This document shows positions 9,016 to 18,004 of a stretch of DNA of 64,000 bases, in pieces. The position numbers were made by a program, and so were the translations under genes. The DNA comes from Poritiphilus flavus (GTDB lineage: Bacteria > Bacteroidota > Bacteroidia > Flavobacteriales > Flavobacteriaceae), in contig NZ_WXYO01000008.1 of NCBI RefSeq assembly GCF_009901585.1, positions 186,001 to 250,000 of the forward strand, written 5' to 3'. The notes below the pieces were generated by a model that had not been told where the DNA came from, made no database searches, and saw only the letters and a list, made by a program, of their open reading frames with translations. The first letter of the stretch is position 1; each line of letters starts with the position of its first letter.

Positions 9016-9401
9016 AGGTCTTTTTTTTTATTGACATTAGACAACGGAAACTCTGTCTCGATTTCCTTCTGTATAGAAGCGATCTTTTCCCGTTGTTTCC
9101 GAACCAGTTTCTCCCGTTCCTTCCTCTCCCAGGCTGCTCCCATAAATTTTTGAGTAACAAAAACATTGAAAAGATGGACAACAAACAGAAATCCCCAGAA
9201 GATGATAGCCCAGGCAAACCAATCGTACTGCTCGCCGTATTTCAGTATTTTGTTGATAAGCACCAGGAAAACGCTTCCAATAAGAAACAAGACGAAGTGA
9301 ATGAACAAGCTCTTTTTCTGGCGCACCCTTTTTTGGGCATACTCCAGCAACTCATGCTGTTCAGGGTCTATTTTCGCATTCTTTTTCTGTTTGGAAAACA
9401 T
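9012..9401 (-). CDS. 2TM-domain membrane protein
   Basis: Small inner-membrane protein, 129 residues from the ATG at 9401 (an upstream in-frame ATG at 9443 adds 14 residues). It has a charged N-terminus, two hydrophobic segments (SLFIHFVLFLIGSVFLVLI and WFAWAIIFWGFLFVVHLF) separated by a short loop, and a basic cytosolic tail (ERKEREKLVRKQREK). This is the 2TM layout frequent in Bacteroidota, sometimes fused to LytTR or histidine-kinase modules. No known biochemical role. It overlaps folA by 4 bp. Confidence 0.8.
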   Translation of the reverse strand: MFSKQKKNAKIDPEQHELLEYAQKRVRQKKSLFIHFVLFLIGSVFLVLINKILKYGEQYDWFAWAIIFWGFLFVVHLFNVFVTQKFMGAAWERKEREKLVRKQREKIASIQKEIETEFPLSNVNKKKDL

Positions 9402-9461
9402 GCTTATGGCTATCTTTAACCACAAAGATAAACCAATTCGCACTTACCGAAATCGCCGATA

Positions 9462-10547
9462 ATGCAAGAGATCAGAAAACACTATCCCGTATTGAGTCAA
9501 TACCTGTATGCCAACACAGCCTCCACCGGACTGTTGAGCGATAGATTGGTGGAGTGGCGCCAGGAACACGACCTCGATTTTCTGATCGGCGGGAGTATCA
9601 TGAAAATGAAAAGTTTTGACCTGGTCTCGGAGACCAAAGATACAGTTGGTGATTTTTTTGGTTGTAAAAGAGACAGGGTGGCTCTGGTCCCTAACTTTTC
9701 TACCGGCTTGAACTTTTTACTCGAAGGCCTGGATAAAAGTAGTAAAGTGTTACTTCTCGAAGAAGACTACCCATCAGTTAACTGGCCTTTTGAAATGCGA
9801 GGATTTCCGCTGGTCTATGCGAGAATTGATGAATCGCTGGAACAAAACATATTGGAGAAGATCAGGGCGGAAAAGATAGATGTATTCGCTCTTAGCCTGG
9901 TACAATGGACCAACGGCATCGTCGTTGACCTGAATTTTCTGAAAAGTTTAAAACAGGAATTTCCTGAATTGATCATCATCGCAGACGGCACACAATTTTG
10001 CGGGGCTTTTGATTTTGATTTTGACACCTCCGGGATAGACATACTGGGTGCTAGTAGTTACAAATGGCTACTGGCCGGTTTTGGCAACGGGTTTTTTCTT
10101 TTTAAAGAAGAAATCGCGCACCGCTTTGAGCCAAAGGCTGTGGGTTACAATACCGCAGGGGAGCGGAAAGCACTTGATAACCATATCCGGTTTTCCAAAT
10201 ACTTTGAACCGGGACATCAGGACAGTTTCAATTTTGGAAGTCTGAAGTTTGCCCTGGAAAATTTGTCGGAGATCGGAATGCCGGAGATTATAGCCCAGAA
10301 TCAAAAACTTCAAGAACACGCCAGGTCGGCATTTGCTTCACTAGGCTTGTTGGAAGAAAAAGTCGTAAAACGAAAAGATCACAGTACAATATTTAACATT
10401 CGCGGAACAGACCAAATGTTCAAGCATCTCGTAGATAATAATGTAGTATGTTCTCAAAGAGGTGCAGGGATCAGACTCAGTTTTCACTTCTACAATACGG
10501 TAAATGAGATAGACCAAATTGCGGAAATAATAAAAAGTGGGATCTAA
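9462..10547 (+). CDS. class-V aminotransferase-fold PLP enzyme
   Basis: 361 residues, cytosolic fold-type I PLP enzyme. Recognisable features are YANTASTGLLSDRL near the N-terminus, IIADGTQFCGAF with the Asp that contacts the PLP nitrogen, and SSYKWLLAGFGNGF with the PLP lysine at about residue 204. The class includes cysteine desulfurases, kynureninase-like enzymes and the ergothioneine C-S lyase EgtE; no catalytic cysteine loop of the IscS type is obvious. Substrate cannot be assigned. Proximity to egtB/egtD (about 0.8-3 kb away, convergent) makes an EgtE-like role possible but unproven. Confidence 0.85.
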   Translation: MQEIRKHYPVLSQYLYANTASTGLLSDRLVEWRQEHDLDFLIGGSIMKMKSFDLVSETKDTVGDFFGCKRDRVALVPNFSTGLNFLLEGLDKSSKVLLLEEDYPSVNWPFEMRGFPLVYARIDESLEQNILEKIRAEKIDVFALSLVQWTNGIVVDLNFLKSLKQEFPELIIIADGTQFCGAFDFDFDTSGIDILGASSYKWLLAGFGNGFFLFKEEIAHRFEPKAVGYNTAGERKALDNHIRFSKYFEPGHQDSFNFGSLKFALENLSEIGMPEIIAQNQKLQEHARSAFASLGLLEEKVVKRKDHSTIFNIRGTDQMFKHLVDNNVVCSQRGAGIRLSFHFYNTVNEIDQIAEIIKSGI

Positions 10548-10700
10548 TGATTGACTACTCTTGAAAAATAAATTAGCTTTTTTGCGAAGGTAAACTTATC
10601 ATCAGGCTTATTTTAGGAAATTGATAAATATGAGTTTAATCATTGTAAATGAGCTATTTAATATCTTTTTTTGCACCTTAAATTTTTAAACAGATAGATT

Positions 10701-10997
10701 ATGGCAATAGCAAAACAGTATTTAAAGACCAAGCCGGTATGTAAAGTGACCTTTACTGTTCCTGCTGAAGACGCAAAAAAAGTAGCTGTAGTTGGAGATT
10801 TCAACAACTGGAATCCTAAAGGCAGTCTTTTGAAGAAACTAAAGAACGGTACCTTTAAAGGTACTTTTGATCTACCTAAAGAAGCTACCTATGAATTCAG
10901 GTACCTGGTAGACGGTAATTATGTAAATGATGAAGCTGCTGATCGCTATCAGTGGAACGATTTTGCAGGTGCCGAGAACGCCGTTCTTGAACTGTAG
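10701..10997 (+). CDS. single-domain glycogen-binding (CBM48/isoamylase E-set) protein
   Basis: A 98-residue protein that is just one early-set immunoglobulin-like domain: CKVTFTVPAEDAKKVAVVGD, then FNNWNP, the hallmark of CBM48/AMPK-type glycogen-binding modules, then EFRYLVDGNYVNDEAADRY. Normally this domain precedes a glycosyl hydrolase; here it stands alone with no enzyme next to it. A role in binding storage glucan or in regulating a separate enzyme is inference. It is monocistronic, ending in a hairpin shared with the convergent DUF427 gene. Confidence 0.88.
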   Translation: MAIAKQYLKTKPVCKVTFTVPAEDAKKVAVVGDFNNWNPKGSLLKKLKNGTFKGTFDLPKEATYEFRYLVDGNYVNDEAADRYQWNDFAGAENAVLEL

Positions 10998-11021
10998 TAA
11001 AAAACGTAAAAATCTAAGGTC

Positions 11022-11047
11022 GGGGTCCCTATTGAGGACCCCTGGCT
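11022..11047. terminator. hairpin terminator between convergent genes
   Basis: Perfect 7-bp stem GGGGTCC / GGACCCC with a 7-nt loop, followed on the plus strand by a short T run. It lies between the CBM48 gene and the convergent DUF427 gene. Confidence 0.55.
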
Positions 11048-11048
11048 T

Positions 11049-11330
11049 TTAGTCGACAATCTCGACTCCCTTCCAAAAGGCCACTCGTCCTTTGATGGGC
11101 TTGGCCAGTTCGCTTACCTCTGGATAATACCAGGCGGCATCTGGGTTTTCCTGTCCGTCTACTTCCAGAGTATAGTAAGACGCGACCCCTTTCCAAGGGC
11201 AGGTCGTGTGGGAACTACTGTCCTTAAAATACTCTTTTCTGATACTCTCCGCTGGAAAATAGTGATTGTTTTCCACTACAACAGTATCATCACTTTCCGC
11301 TATCACTTTGTTATTCCAAATTGCTTTCAT
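11049..11330 (-). CDS. DUF427 domain protein
   Basis: 93-residue single-domain protein of the DUF427 family: MKAIWNNKVIAESDDTVVVENNHYFP at the start (first strand pair), then TTCPWKGVASYYTLEVDGQE, where the conserved CPWKG loop lies. It starts 2 bp before the stop of egtD on the same strand, so it belongs to the egtB-egtD transcription unit. The fold is beta-rich; no reaction is established. Association with the ergothioneine genes is a context clue only. Confidence 0.9.
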   Translation of the reverse strand: MKAIWNNKVIAESDDTVVVENNHYFPAESIRKEYFKDSSSHTTCPWKGVASYYTLEVDGQENPDAAWYYPEVSELAKPIKGRVAFWKGVEIVD

Positions 11331-11332
11331 TA

Positions 11333-12304
11333 TTAATGCTTCTTTAAAACATAATCTTTATAATAGCCCATGCTGTCACTGAATTCACCGGAAACATAAA
11401 GCCCCGCCTCTGATGCCAGCCAGTGCAGGACTTCGTCGTCATATTTCTGTGAGATCTCAGTGTGTATCGTCTCCCACTTTCTGAATTTAACATCCAAATC
11501 CAGTTTACTTATGAAAACCTCCTGGTCCTCACGGGACACCAGGTAACTTTTGGCTGTTCCGCTTTCCGGATCGTATACTTCCCAGTGAAGGAACTTATCA
11601 GGATCAAAATTCCCCTGAAGTTCCCGATTGATCCGATGCAGAATGTTCTTATTGAAGGCTTCCGTTATTCCCGCAGCGTCATTATAAGCATCCAGAATGA
11701 CCTTTGGATGTTTTTTTTGATCAAAACCCACAAACAGCAGGTCGTCTGTCCGCATAAGTTCCTGCAGTTGTTTTAAAAAGTCTACCGCCTGGGGATGTAA
11801 AAGGTTGCCGATATTGGATCCCAGGAATAGCAATACCTTTCGTTGTTGATCCAGCTGATTGATATGTTCAAGGCTTTCAAAATAAGTTCCGCGATGCGGA
11901 GAAATGGACAAGCCTGGAAATTCTTCTAATAAGGAATGTTCTAATTGATCCAGGGCATTCTGACTGATATCAATGGGGCTGTAGGTGAAGTGATTGTTAT
12001 CGCCAAGCAGCTGTTTCAGAAGGACCCGGGTTTTTAATCCGTCTCCTGCACCCAACTCGATGAGGTTAAAAGGTTCACCACGTTCAGCAAAGAGGTCCGC
12101 TATGGCCTTTTTATGTGTTTTGAAGATCTCTAATTCACTATTTGTAAGGTAGTATTCAGGCATATTCATGATGTCCTGAAATAACTTGTCTCCTTTCTTA
12201 TCGTAAAAATATTGAGACGAAAGATGTTTGGGATACTCACTGAGGCCCTTAAAAACATCTGCCTCGAATTGCGTTGTAAACGTTTCGGTTATTTTTTGTT
12301 GCAT
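11333..12304 (-). CDS. egtD: L-histidine N-alpha-methyltransferase (ergothioneine pathway)
   Basis: Trimethylates the alpha-amino group of histidine with three SAM to give hercynine, the first step of ergothioneine synthesis. 323 residues, normal for EgtD. Visible are YFYDKKGDKLFQDIMNMPEYYLT (substrate-domain start), LIELGAGDGLKTRVLL (SAM motif I), LLFLGSNIGNL, and VGFDQKKHPKVILDAYND, which are hallmarks of the family (Methyltransf_33). It is 16 bp downstream of egtB on the same strand. Confidence 0.94.
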   Translation of the reverse strand: MQQKITETFTTQFEADVFKGLSEYPKHLSSQYFYDKKGDKLFQDIMNMPEYYLTNSELEIFKTHKKAIADLFAERGEPFNLIELGAGDGLKTRVLLKQLLGDNNHFTYSPIDISQNALDQLEHSLLEEFPGLSISPHRGTYFESLEHINQLDQQRKVLLFLGSNIGNLLHPQAVDFLKQLQELMRTDDLLFVGFDQKKHPKVILDAYNDAAGITEAFNKNILHRINRELQGNFDPDKFLHWEVYDPESGTAKSYLVSREDQEVFISKLDLDVKFRKWETIHTEISQKYDDEVLHWLASEAGLYVSGEFSDSMGYYKDYVLKKH

Positions 12305-12320
12305 GCCTTATATGTCGGAA

Positions 12321-13481
12321 TTAGCGGGCCAACCTTAATCCGGTGTATTGCCAGCGTAATTGGGGGTGAAAGAAATTGCGATAAGTCGCTCTTGTGTGAT
12401 TATTTGGAGTGGCTATAGATCCGCCTCGAAGTACTTTTTGACTAACCATAAATTTACCGTTGTACTCTCCGAGGGCTCCTTCTGCCTTTAGGTATCCGGG
12501 ATAGGGAAGGTAAGCGCTTTCTGTCCATTCCCAGCGTTCACCCCAGGAGAAAGATCGTTGAGCGGCTTCCCACTCAAATTCTGTTGGGAGTCTGCATCCT
12601 TTCCACTGTGCAAAGGCGAAAGCCTCAAAATATGAAATATGTGTTAGGGGGGTGTTCGGAACAATGCTTTGTAATCCCCCTAAAGTAAAGTGATGCCATT
12701 CTTCATTGATACGGTGCCAATAGAGTGGTGCTGATATCTTTTGCTCATTCACCCAATCCCAACCTTCGGCATGCCAAAGTTCAAATTTCTGATATCCTCC
12801 ATCCTCGATGAATTCCTGGAACTCGGCATTGGTCACCAGGGAATTTGAAATCTCATAGGGTTCCAGATACACTTTGTGTTTTCCCAATTCATTATCATAA
12901 CAAAACTCTTCGGAATCATGCCCTATTTCATAAACTCCTCCATCCATGCTGATCCACTCCGGCAGGCCATTTTCAGTCACATGTTCCTCAACTTTGGTAG
13001 AATATACCGGAAGCAAGGGATTGTTTCCCAGAATGTACTTAATATCAGTAAGTAATAATTCCTGATGCTGTTTTTCATGATGAATCCCGATCTCGAGCAG
13101 TTCGTTCAGCTCTTTGGAGCTTTTTTCAGTGAATAAGCGGCTTATATGTTCCGTAACATATTTACGGTATTCATAAACTTTCTGTACCGATGGCCTTGAC
13201 AGATTACCCCGGTCTGCCCGAACCACCCTTTTGCCTACAGTTTCGTAATAGCTATTGAAAACAAAGGAAAAATCCTCATCAAAAAGTTGATAATCCTGGG
13301 AGTATGGCTTTAAAATGAATTCCTCAAAGAACCAGGTGGTATGCCCTAAGTGCCACTTAGGCGGAGACACGTCAACTACAGGTTGTACCACGTAATCCTC
13401 AATCTCCAGGGGTTCACATAGTGCTTCGCTGTGCTTTCGGGTTTCCAGAAAGAAATCCAGTAGCGTATCGGTAAGTATCAT
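12321..13481 (-). CDS. egtB: EgtB-type sulfoxide synthase (DinB + FGE-sulfatase domains)
   Basis: Non-heme iron enzyme that joins hercynine to a thiol (cysteine or gamma-glutamylcysteine) with O2, giving the sulfoxide precursor of ergothioneine. 386 residues. The N-terminal DinB-like four-helix domain carries the likely iron ligands: His47 in WHLGHTTWF and His135/His139 in HHEKQHQE. The C-terminal formylglycine-generating-enzyme fold starts near residue 175 (MDGGVYEIG) and ends in RWQYTGLRLAR. There is no fused methyltransferase, so it is EgtB rather than OvoA. EgtA and EgtC are not in the window, so the thiol donor is undecided. Confidence 0.92.
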   Translation of the reverse strand: MILTDTLLDFFLETRKHSEALCEPLEIEDYVVQPVVDVSPPKWHLGHTTWFFEEFILKPYSQDYQLFDEDFSFVFNSYYETVGKRVVRADRGNLSRPSVQKVYEYRKYVTEHISRLFTEKSSKELNELLEIGIHHEKQHQELLLTDIKYILGNNPLLPVYSTKVEEHVTENGLPEWISMDGGVYEIGHDSEEFCYDNELGKHKVYLEPYEISNSLVTNAEFQEFIEDGGYQKFELWHAEGWDWVNEQKISAPLYWHRINEEWHHFTLGGLQSIVPNTPLTHISYFEAFAFAQWKGCRLPTEFEWEAAQRSFSWGERWEWTESAYLPYPGYLKAEGALGEYNGKFMVSQKVLRGGSIATPNNHTRATYRNFFHPQLRWQYTGLRLAR

Positions 13482-13551
13482 GAAAGCGATTTTAGCTTAA
13501 AGATACGCATTTTGAGGATGCTAAAAAGCTCAAAAACTTGCCTATTTGGCC

Positions 13552-14376
13552 CTATACGGCAACTGCTCCTTTGATATGTGGATGTGGGTTATAATCCAGT
13601 AGCGTAAAATCCTCGAATTTAAAATCGAAAATGTCCTTTACCTCGGGATTCAATATCATTTTTGGAAGCGGCCTGGGTTCCCTGCTCAATTGCAATTGGA
13701 TCTGCTCCATGTGATTGTTATAAATATGAGCATCGCCGAAGGTATGGATGAATTCTCCCGCTTCGTAACCGCAAACCTGGGCGATCATCATGGTAAATAG
13801 CGCGTAGGAAGCAATATTAAAAGGAACTCCCAAAAAGATGTCGGCGCTGCGCTGGTACAACTGGCAGGATAGCTTCCCGTTTGCTACATAAAATTGAAAA
13901 AAGGCATGGCAGGGAGGGAGAGCCGCCTTTCCGTTGGCGACGTTTTCGGAAAAAGAAATAGAGGTATCCGGCAAGACGCTGGGATTCCAGGCAGAAACCA
14001 GCATTCGTCTGCTATTCGGGTTGGTTTTTAAAGTGTGTATCACCTCGCGGATCTGATCTATTTCCTCCCCGTTCCAGTTTCGCCATTGATAACCGTAAAC
14101 AGGTCCGAGATTACCGTTCTCATCGGCCCATTCGTTCCAGATCCGAACCCCGTTTTCCTGTAGATAACCCACGTTGGTATCCCCATTGAGAAACCATAGC
14201 AACTCGTGGATAATGGATTTTAGGTGAAGTTTTTTTGTAGTCACCATAGGAAAGCCTTCAGAGAGGTCAAAACGCATCTGGTAGCCAAAAACGCTATAGG
14301 TTCCCGTTCCTGTTCTGTCTCCTTTCTCGCATCCGTGCTCCAGGACATGCTTGAGCAGATCGTGATATTGCTTCAT
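13552..14376 (-). CDS. thyA: thymidylate synthase
   Basis: Methylates dUMP to dTMP using methylene-tetrahydrofolate, releasing dihydrofolate that needs the DHFR encoded at 8500-9015. 274 residues. Conserved parts: the Arg loop [15 protein letters not shown] that binds phosphate, FPMVTTKK, the catalytic cysteine at residue 156 in [12 protein letters not shown], and the C-terminal [11 protein letters not shown]. Complete and canonical ThyA, not ThyX. It is 70 bp upstream of egtB on the same strand. Confidence 0.98.
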   Translation of the reverse strand: MKQYHDLLKHVLEHGCEKGDRTGTGTYSVFGYQMRFDLSEGFPMVTTKKLHLKSIIHELLWFLNGDTNVGYLQENGVRIWNEWADENGNLGPVYGYQWRNWNGEEIDQIREVIHTLKTNPNSRRMLVSAWNPSVLPDTSISFSENVANGKAALPPCHAFFQFYVANGKLSCQLYQRSADIFLGVPFNIASYALFTMMIAQVCGYEAGEFIHTFGDAHIYNNHMEQIQLQLSREPRPLPKMILNPEVKDIFDFKFEDFTLLDYNPHPHIKGAVAV

Positions 14377-14490
14377 AAAATAGTATTGAAAACGGTAGAA
14401 TATATTCGTTTGGCTAAGGTAAAAAGTTGTGCCAGTTTTTCCGGCAAATATCCTGACCAGTTATCAAGAATTTTATTAACCGCGGTCGTT

Positions 14491-16296
14491 TTAACCCAGT
14501 ATCATTCCTGCCATGGTCGCCGAAAGCAATGACGCCAACGTACCTCCCAATACCGCACGCATACCGAATTCTGAAAGTGTTTTTCGCTGGCCGGGTGCCA
14601 GTGAACCAATACCCCCAATCTGGATACCAATAGAAGCAAAATTGGCAAAACCGCAGAGCATATAAGTGGCCATGATAACGGATTTGTTATAAGTGAAATG
14701 AGCTCCACTGGCTACATTTTTGAGTTCAGCCAGTTGTATGTATCCTATAAATTCACTGGCGCCGAGCTTTATCCCCAACAATTGACCCATTAACATAATA
14801 TCTGTGCCATCTACACCTATCAGCCACATCAGCGGGGCAAAGACAAAACCTAGAATGGCTTCCAGGGACAGGGCCTCATATATGGAGTTGGCTGCAATCC
14901 AATCACTCAGACTGGTAAAATCTCCAATCCAACCGAGGATACCGTTAATCATAGCAATAAATGCTACAAATACCAGCAACATAGCGCCCACGTTTACGGC
15001 AAGCCTCAGGCCTTCTGTAGTTCCGTTGGCAATAGCATCCAGAATATTTGCACCTATCTTTTCCGTAGACACGTGAACGTCTGTATTCACGGCTTCTGTC
15101 TGTGGATAGAGCATTTTAGAGATCACAATGGCCCCCGGAGCAGCCATTACGGAAGCGGCCAGCAGATGCTTTGCGAATTGCAACCTAAGAGCAGGGTCAT
15201 CTCCGCCTAAAAATCCGATATAGGCGGCCAGTACCGCGCCGGCCACAGTGGCCATACCTCCTGTCATCACAAGGAGGATCTCGGATTTGTTCATTTTTTC
15301 GAGGTAGGCTTTGATCAGCAGAGGCGCCTCTGTTTGCCCTAAAAATATGTTTCCAGCTACGCTAAGACTTTCGGCTCCTGAGATCCCCAATGCTTTTGAT
15401 AGTAACCAGGCAAGTGCCCTTACCACTTTTTGAATGATCCCGAGATAAAAGAGGACTGAAGTTAAAGCAGAGAAGAAAATTATGGTGGGAAGTACCTGGA
15501 AGGCAAAAATAAAACCGTAAGAATTAACATCGATAATCCCGGAAAACAAAAATTCACTTCCGGCTTTCGTAAAATCCAGGATCTTGACAAAAACCTGACC
15601 AATGGCTTCAAAAGCCACTTTGATAAAAGGTACAGTCAGCACTCCAATGGTAATCAATAGTTGTAAGCTCAGCCCTATTCCGGTAGTCCGCCAGTTAATG
15701 GCTTTTCTGTTGCTGCTGAACAAATAAGCGATCACCAGCAACACGATCATCCCCAATATCCCTCTTAAAATACTCTTGGTACTAAAACCCTCACTGGGCA
15801 GAATCTGGTCTTTGGTTGTGGATAGAACGGCGTAGTCCGGATGTTCTTCCGAAATGAAAACAAACACCTTGTTCTCATTTTTTAGTCTTATAACGGAATC
15901 CGATTGCTCAATGATCTCATTGTAGATATCTATGGTCTTAGGATCTTTTTGCTTGAAAAGCAAGAGGTTGTTATTGATCAGCCAGTATCCTTTGCTAAAG
16001 GCCCCATTAATTTGAGCTTCGTATTCCCCATTGGTCTTCAGCGATAAGAACTCGTAACCTTTTCTTATGCCTAAGCTGGCTGAAATACTGTCTGGATAGT
16101 TCTCATAGACCAGATTTTCAGAGAGTTGCCAGTATCCCTGGATTGAGGCAGCTTCTTTTTTGGATTGAAGGATAGCCGAATCAAAGTCGTGGGTCTGGGA
16201 AATGACGCTAGTACTGTCAATTGGAGCATTTTCCTGAGCCAGGAGAGAATTTGAGAAACATATTATACAAAGAAGCAGCCAGAATCTGTACTTCAT
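14491..16296 (-). CDS. CNT-family nucleoside transporter with extra N-terminal domain
   Basis: Concentrative nucleoside transporter (NupC-like), importing nucleosides with H+ or Na+. The transporter begins near residue 180 and has many hydrophobic helices plus family motifs such as GQTEAPLLIKAYL (about 320) and the final GLCGFANFASIG-like segment (MLCGFANFASIGIQIGG). Before it lies a signal peptide (ends LLAQ) and about 155 soluble residues (QGYWQLSENLVYENYPDSI, NGEYEAQINGAFSKGYWLI) reminiscent of a lipocalin-like beta domain, which should face the periplasm. At 601 residues it is about 200 longer than NupC. Confidence 0.9.
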   Translation of the reverse strand: MKYRFWLLLCIICFSNSLLAQENAPIDSTSVISQTHDFDSAILQSKKEAASIQGYWQLSENLVYENYPDSISASLGIRKGYEFLSLKTNGEYEAQINGAFSKGYWLINNNLLLFKQKDPKTIDIYNEIIEQSDSVIRLKNENKVFVFISEEHPDYAVLSTTKDQILPSEGFSTKSILRGILGMIVLLVIAYLFSSNRKAINWRTTGIGLSLQLLITIGVLTVPFIKVAFEAIGQVFVKILDFTKAGSEFLFSGIIDVNSYGFIFAFQVLPTIIFFSALTSVLFYLGIIQKVVRALAWLLSKALGISGAESLSVAGNIFLGQTEAPLLIKAYLEKMNKSEILLVMTGGMATVAGAVLAAYIGFLGGDDPALRLQFAKHLLAASVMAAPGAIVISKMLYPQTEAVNTDVHVSTEKIGANILDAIANGTTEGLRLAVNVGAMLLVFVAFIAMINGILGWIGDFTSLSDWIAANSIYEALSLEAILGFVFAPLMWLIGVDGTDIMLMGQLLGIKLGASEFIGYIQLAELKNVASGAHFTYNKSVIMATYMLCGFANFASIGIQIGGIGSLAPGQRKTLSEFGMRAVLGGTLASLLSATMAGMILG

Positions 16297-16312
16297 ATAA
16301 GGGTTTGGTTAG

Positions 16313-16942
16313 TTACTTGCGTTTGGATATTTCGTCCCTGAGTTTGGCCGCTTTTTCATAGTCTTCGCTGGCAACGGCCTTGTCCAGTTCCTGATGTAAT
16401 TCTTCCAGGCTAAGTTCCTTATATGGAGCAGAGGAAGCGGAGTCTATCTCCACCGTTTCCCCTTCTTGCAATATTTCATCTACCACTATGCTGTCATCAC
16501 CCTCTTCCTTATCCTTGTCTTTAGAGGAAAACTTGAGGAAAATTCCCGCCTTGTCCAAAATGGTTTTGTAGGTGAATATAGGGGCGTTAAAGCGCAATGC
16601 CAGGGCAATTGCATCGCTTGTTCTGGCATCGATTATCTCTTCGATCTTATCCCGCTCACAGATGATACTCGAATAGAATACCCCATCTACCAATTTGTGA
16701 ATGATCACCTGTTTTACAACAATGTCGAAGCGATCAGCAAAGTTCTTAAAAAGGTCGTGGGTCAAGGGTCTTGGAGGTTTGATCTCCTTTTCAAGGGCAA
16801 TAGCTATGGATTGGGCTTCAAAAGCACCGATAACGATCGGTAGTTTCCGGTCTCCTTCAACCTCGTTGAGGATAAGGGCATAGGCCCCGTTCTGCGTTTG
16901 GCTGTAAGATATTCCCTTTATTTTTAATCGCACTAAACTCAT
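16313..16942 (-). CDS. DUF151 bifunctional-nuclease-family protein with C-terminal UVR motif
   Basis: 209 residues. Residues 1-135 match the DUF151 (bifunctional nuclease, BFN) fold: LPIVIGAFEAQSIAIALEK, PRPLTHDLFKNFADRF and ARTSDAIALALRFNAPIF. The last 40 residues (ELHQELDKAVASEDYEKAAK) form a UvrB/UvrC-type UVR helical hairpin, linked by an acidic stretch. The domain pair is found in other Bacteroidota. DUF151 proteins have been linked to RNase/DNase activity and stress responses; the UVR motif may recruit Uvr or Clp-type partners (inference). It is 16 bp upstream of the nucleoside transporter on the same strand. Confidence 0.9.
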   Translation of the reverse strand: MSLVRLKIKGISYSQTQNGAYALILNEVEGDRKLPIVIGAFEAQSIAIALEKEIKPPRPLTHDLFKNFADRFDIVVKQVIIHKLVDGVFYSSIICERDKIEEIIDARTSDAIALALRFNAPIFTYKTILDKAGIFLKFSSKDKDKEEGDDSIVVDEILQEGETVEIDSASSAPYKELSLEELHQELDKAVASEDYEKAAKLRDEISKRK

Positions 16943-17029
16943 AAGACGCTTTAAACCACGAAAGGCCGTTCAAATAAGAAGGTCTCCTAGTTATTTGAAC
17001 AGCCCTTCAGGGGCACAAATTAACAAAAT

Positions 17030-17998
17030 TTAAGCGTTTTGGGCCTTAAATTCCTTTAATTTTTCGGTGAGTTCAGGAACCACCTCAAAGGCGTCTCCGA
17101 CAATTCCATAGTCCGCCGCTTTAAAGAATGGAGCCTCCGGATCTGTATTGATGACCACTTTTACCTTGGAGGCGCTTACACCCGCCAAATGTTGTATGGC
17201 ACCTGATATTCCAATGGCGATATACAGGTTGCTGGCCACGGGTTTCCCTGTTTGCCCAACGTGCTCGCTATGAGGTCGCCATCCCAGGTCTGAAACAGGT
17301 TTTGAACAGGCGGTAGCCGCTCCCAGCACTTCAGCCAATTCCTCTATAAGTCCCCAGTTCTCAGGTCCTTTAAGTCCTCTTCCTCCGGATACCACGATAT
17401 CCGCATCTGCAATTGTGGCCTTACCTACTACCTTATCCACTTCGACAGATTTGGTGGAGAAGTCCGATTCATTGATCTGAGGTGAGAATGCCGCTACATC
17501 GGCAGAGGTGGGATTTTCTACAACACCAAAAGCATTGTTAGAGACCCCTACAATCTTGATATCCGTATCAATTTGTGTATGTGCAAACCCTTTGTTACTA
17601 AAGGCGGTTCTTTTCACTATGAACGGCTCCGTAGTCTCAGGGGCGGCTACGACATTGGGTGCATATCCGGCACTAAGCTTTCCGGCCAGTATTCCAGCCA
17701 GAAATTTAGAATCTGTACTGGAACTGAGCAAAACTACCTTTGCTTCTTCCGAGGAGACAGCCTGTGCAATAGACAGAGCGAAAGCCCTGGCATTGAAGTC
17801 TGAAAGCGATGCCTCAGCCACATTCAATACCTTAGAAACTCCATAGGTGCCCAATTCTTCGGCATTATCAGCCCCAAAGGCGATAGCTGTTACTGTGGTT
17901 CCCAATTGCTGGGCGACCGCATTGGCATAGGAAGCCACTTCAAAAGCGTTCTTCTTAAACTTTCCTTTTTCTGTTTCTGTATAAACTAATACTGACAT
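17030..17998 (-). CDS. etfA: electron transfer flavoprotein alpha subunit
   Basis: FAD-carrying subunit of ETF, passing electrons from acyl-CoA dehydrogenases toward the quinone pool. 322 residues. The N-terminal half is the ETF alpha/beta fold; the C-terminal FAD domain is clear from VSGGRGLKGPENWGLIEELA, SRPVS-like KPVSDLGWRPHSEHVGQTG, GISGAIQHLAG and VINTDPEAPFFKAADYGIV. It follows etfB by 6 bp on the same strand, so the heterodimer is made from one transcript. Confidence 0.97.
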   Translation of the reverse strand: MSVLVYTETEKGKFKKNAFEVASYANAVAQQLGTTVTAIAFGADNAEELGTYGVSKVLNVAEASLSDFNARAFALSIAQAVSSEEAKVVLLSSSTDSKFLAGILAGKLSAGYAPNVVAAPETTEPFIVKRTAFSNKGFAHTQIDTDIKIVGVSNNAFGVVENPTSADVAAFSPQINESDFSTKSVEVDKVVGKATIADADIVVSGGRGLKGPENWGLIEELAEVLGAATACSKPVSDLGWRPHSEHVGQTGKPVASNLYIAIGISGAIQHLAGVSASKVKVVINTDPEAPFFKAADYGIVGDAFEVVPELTEKLKEFKAQNA

Positions 17999-18004
17999 AG
18001 GATA

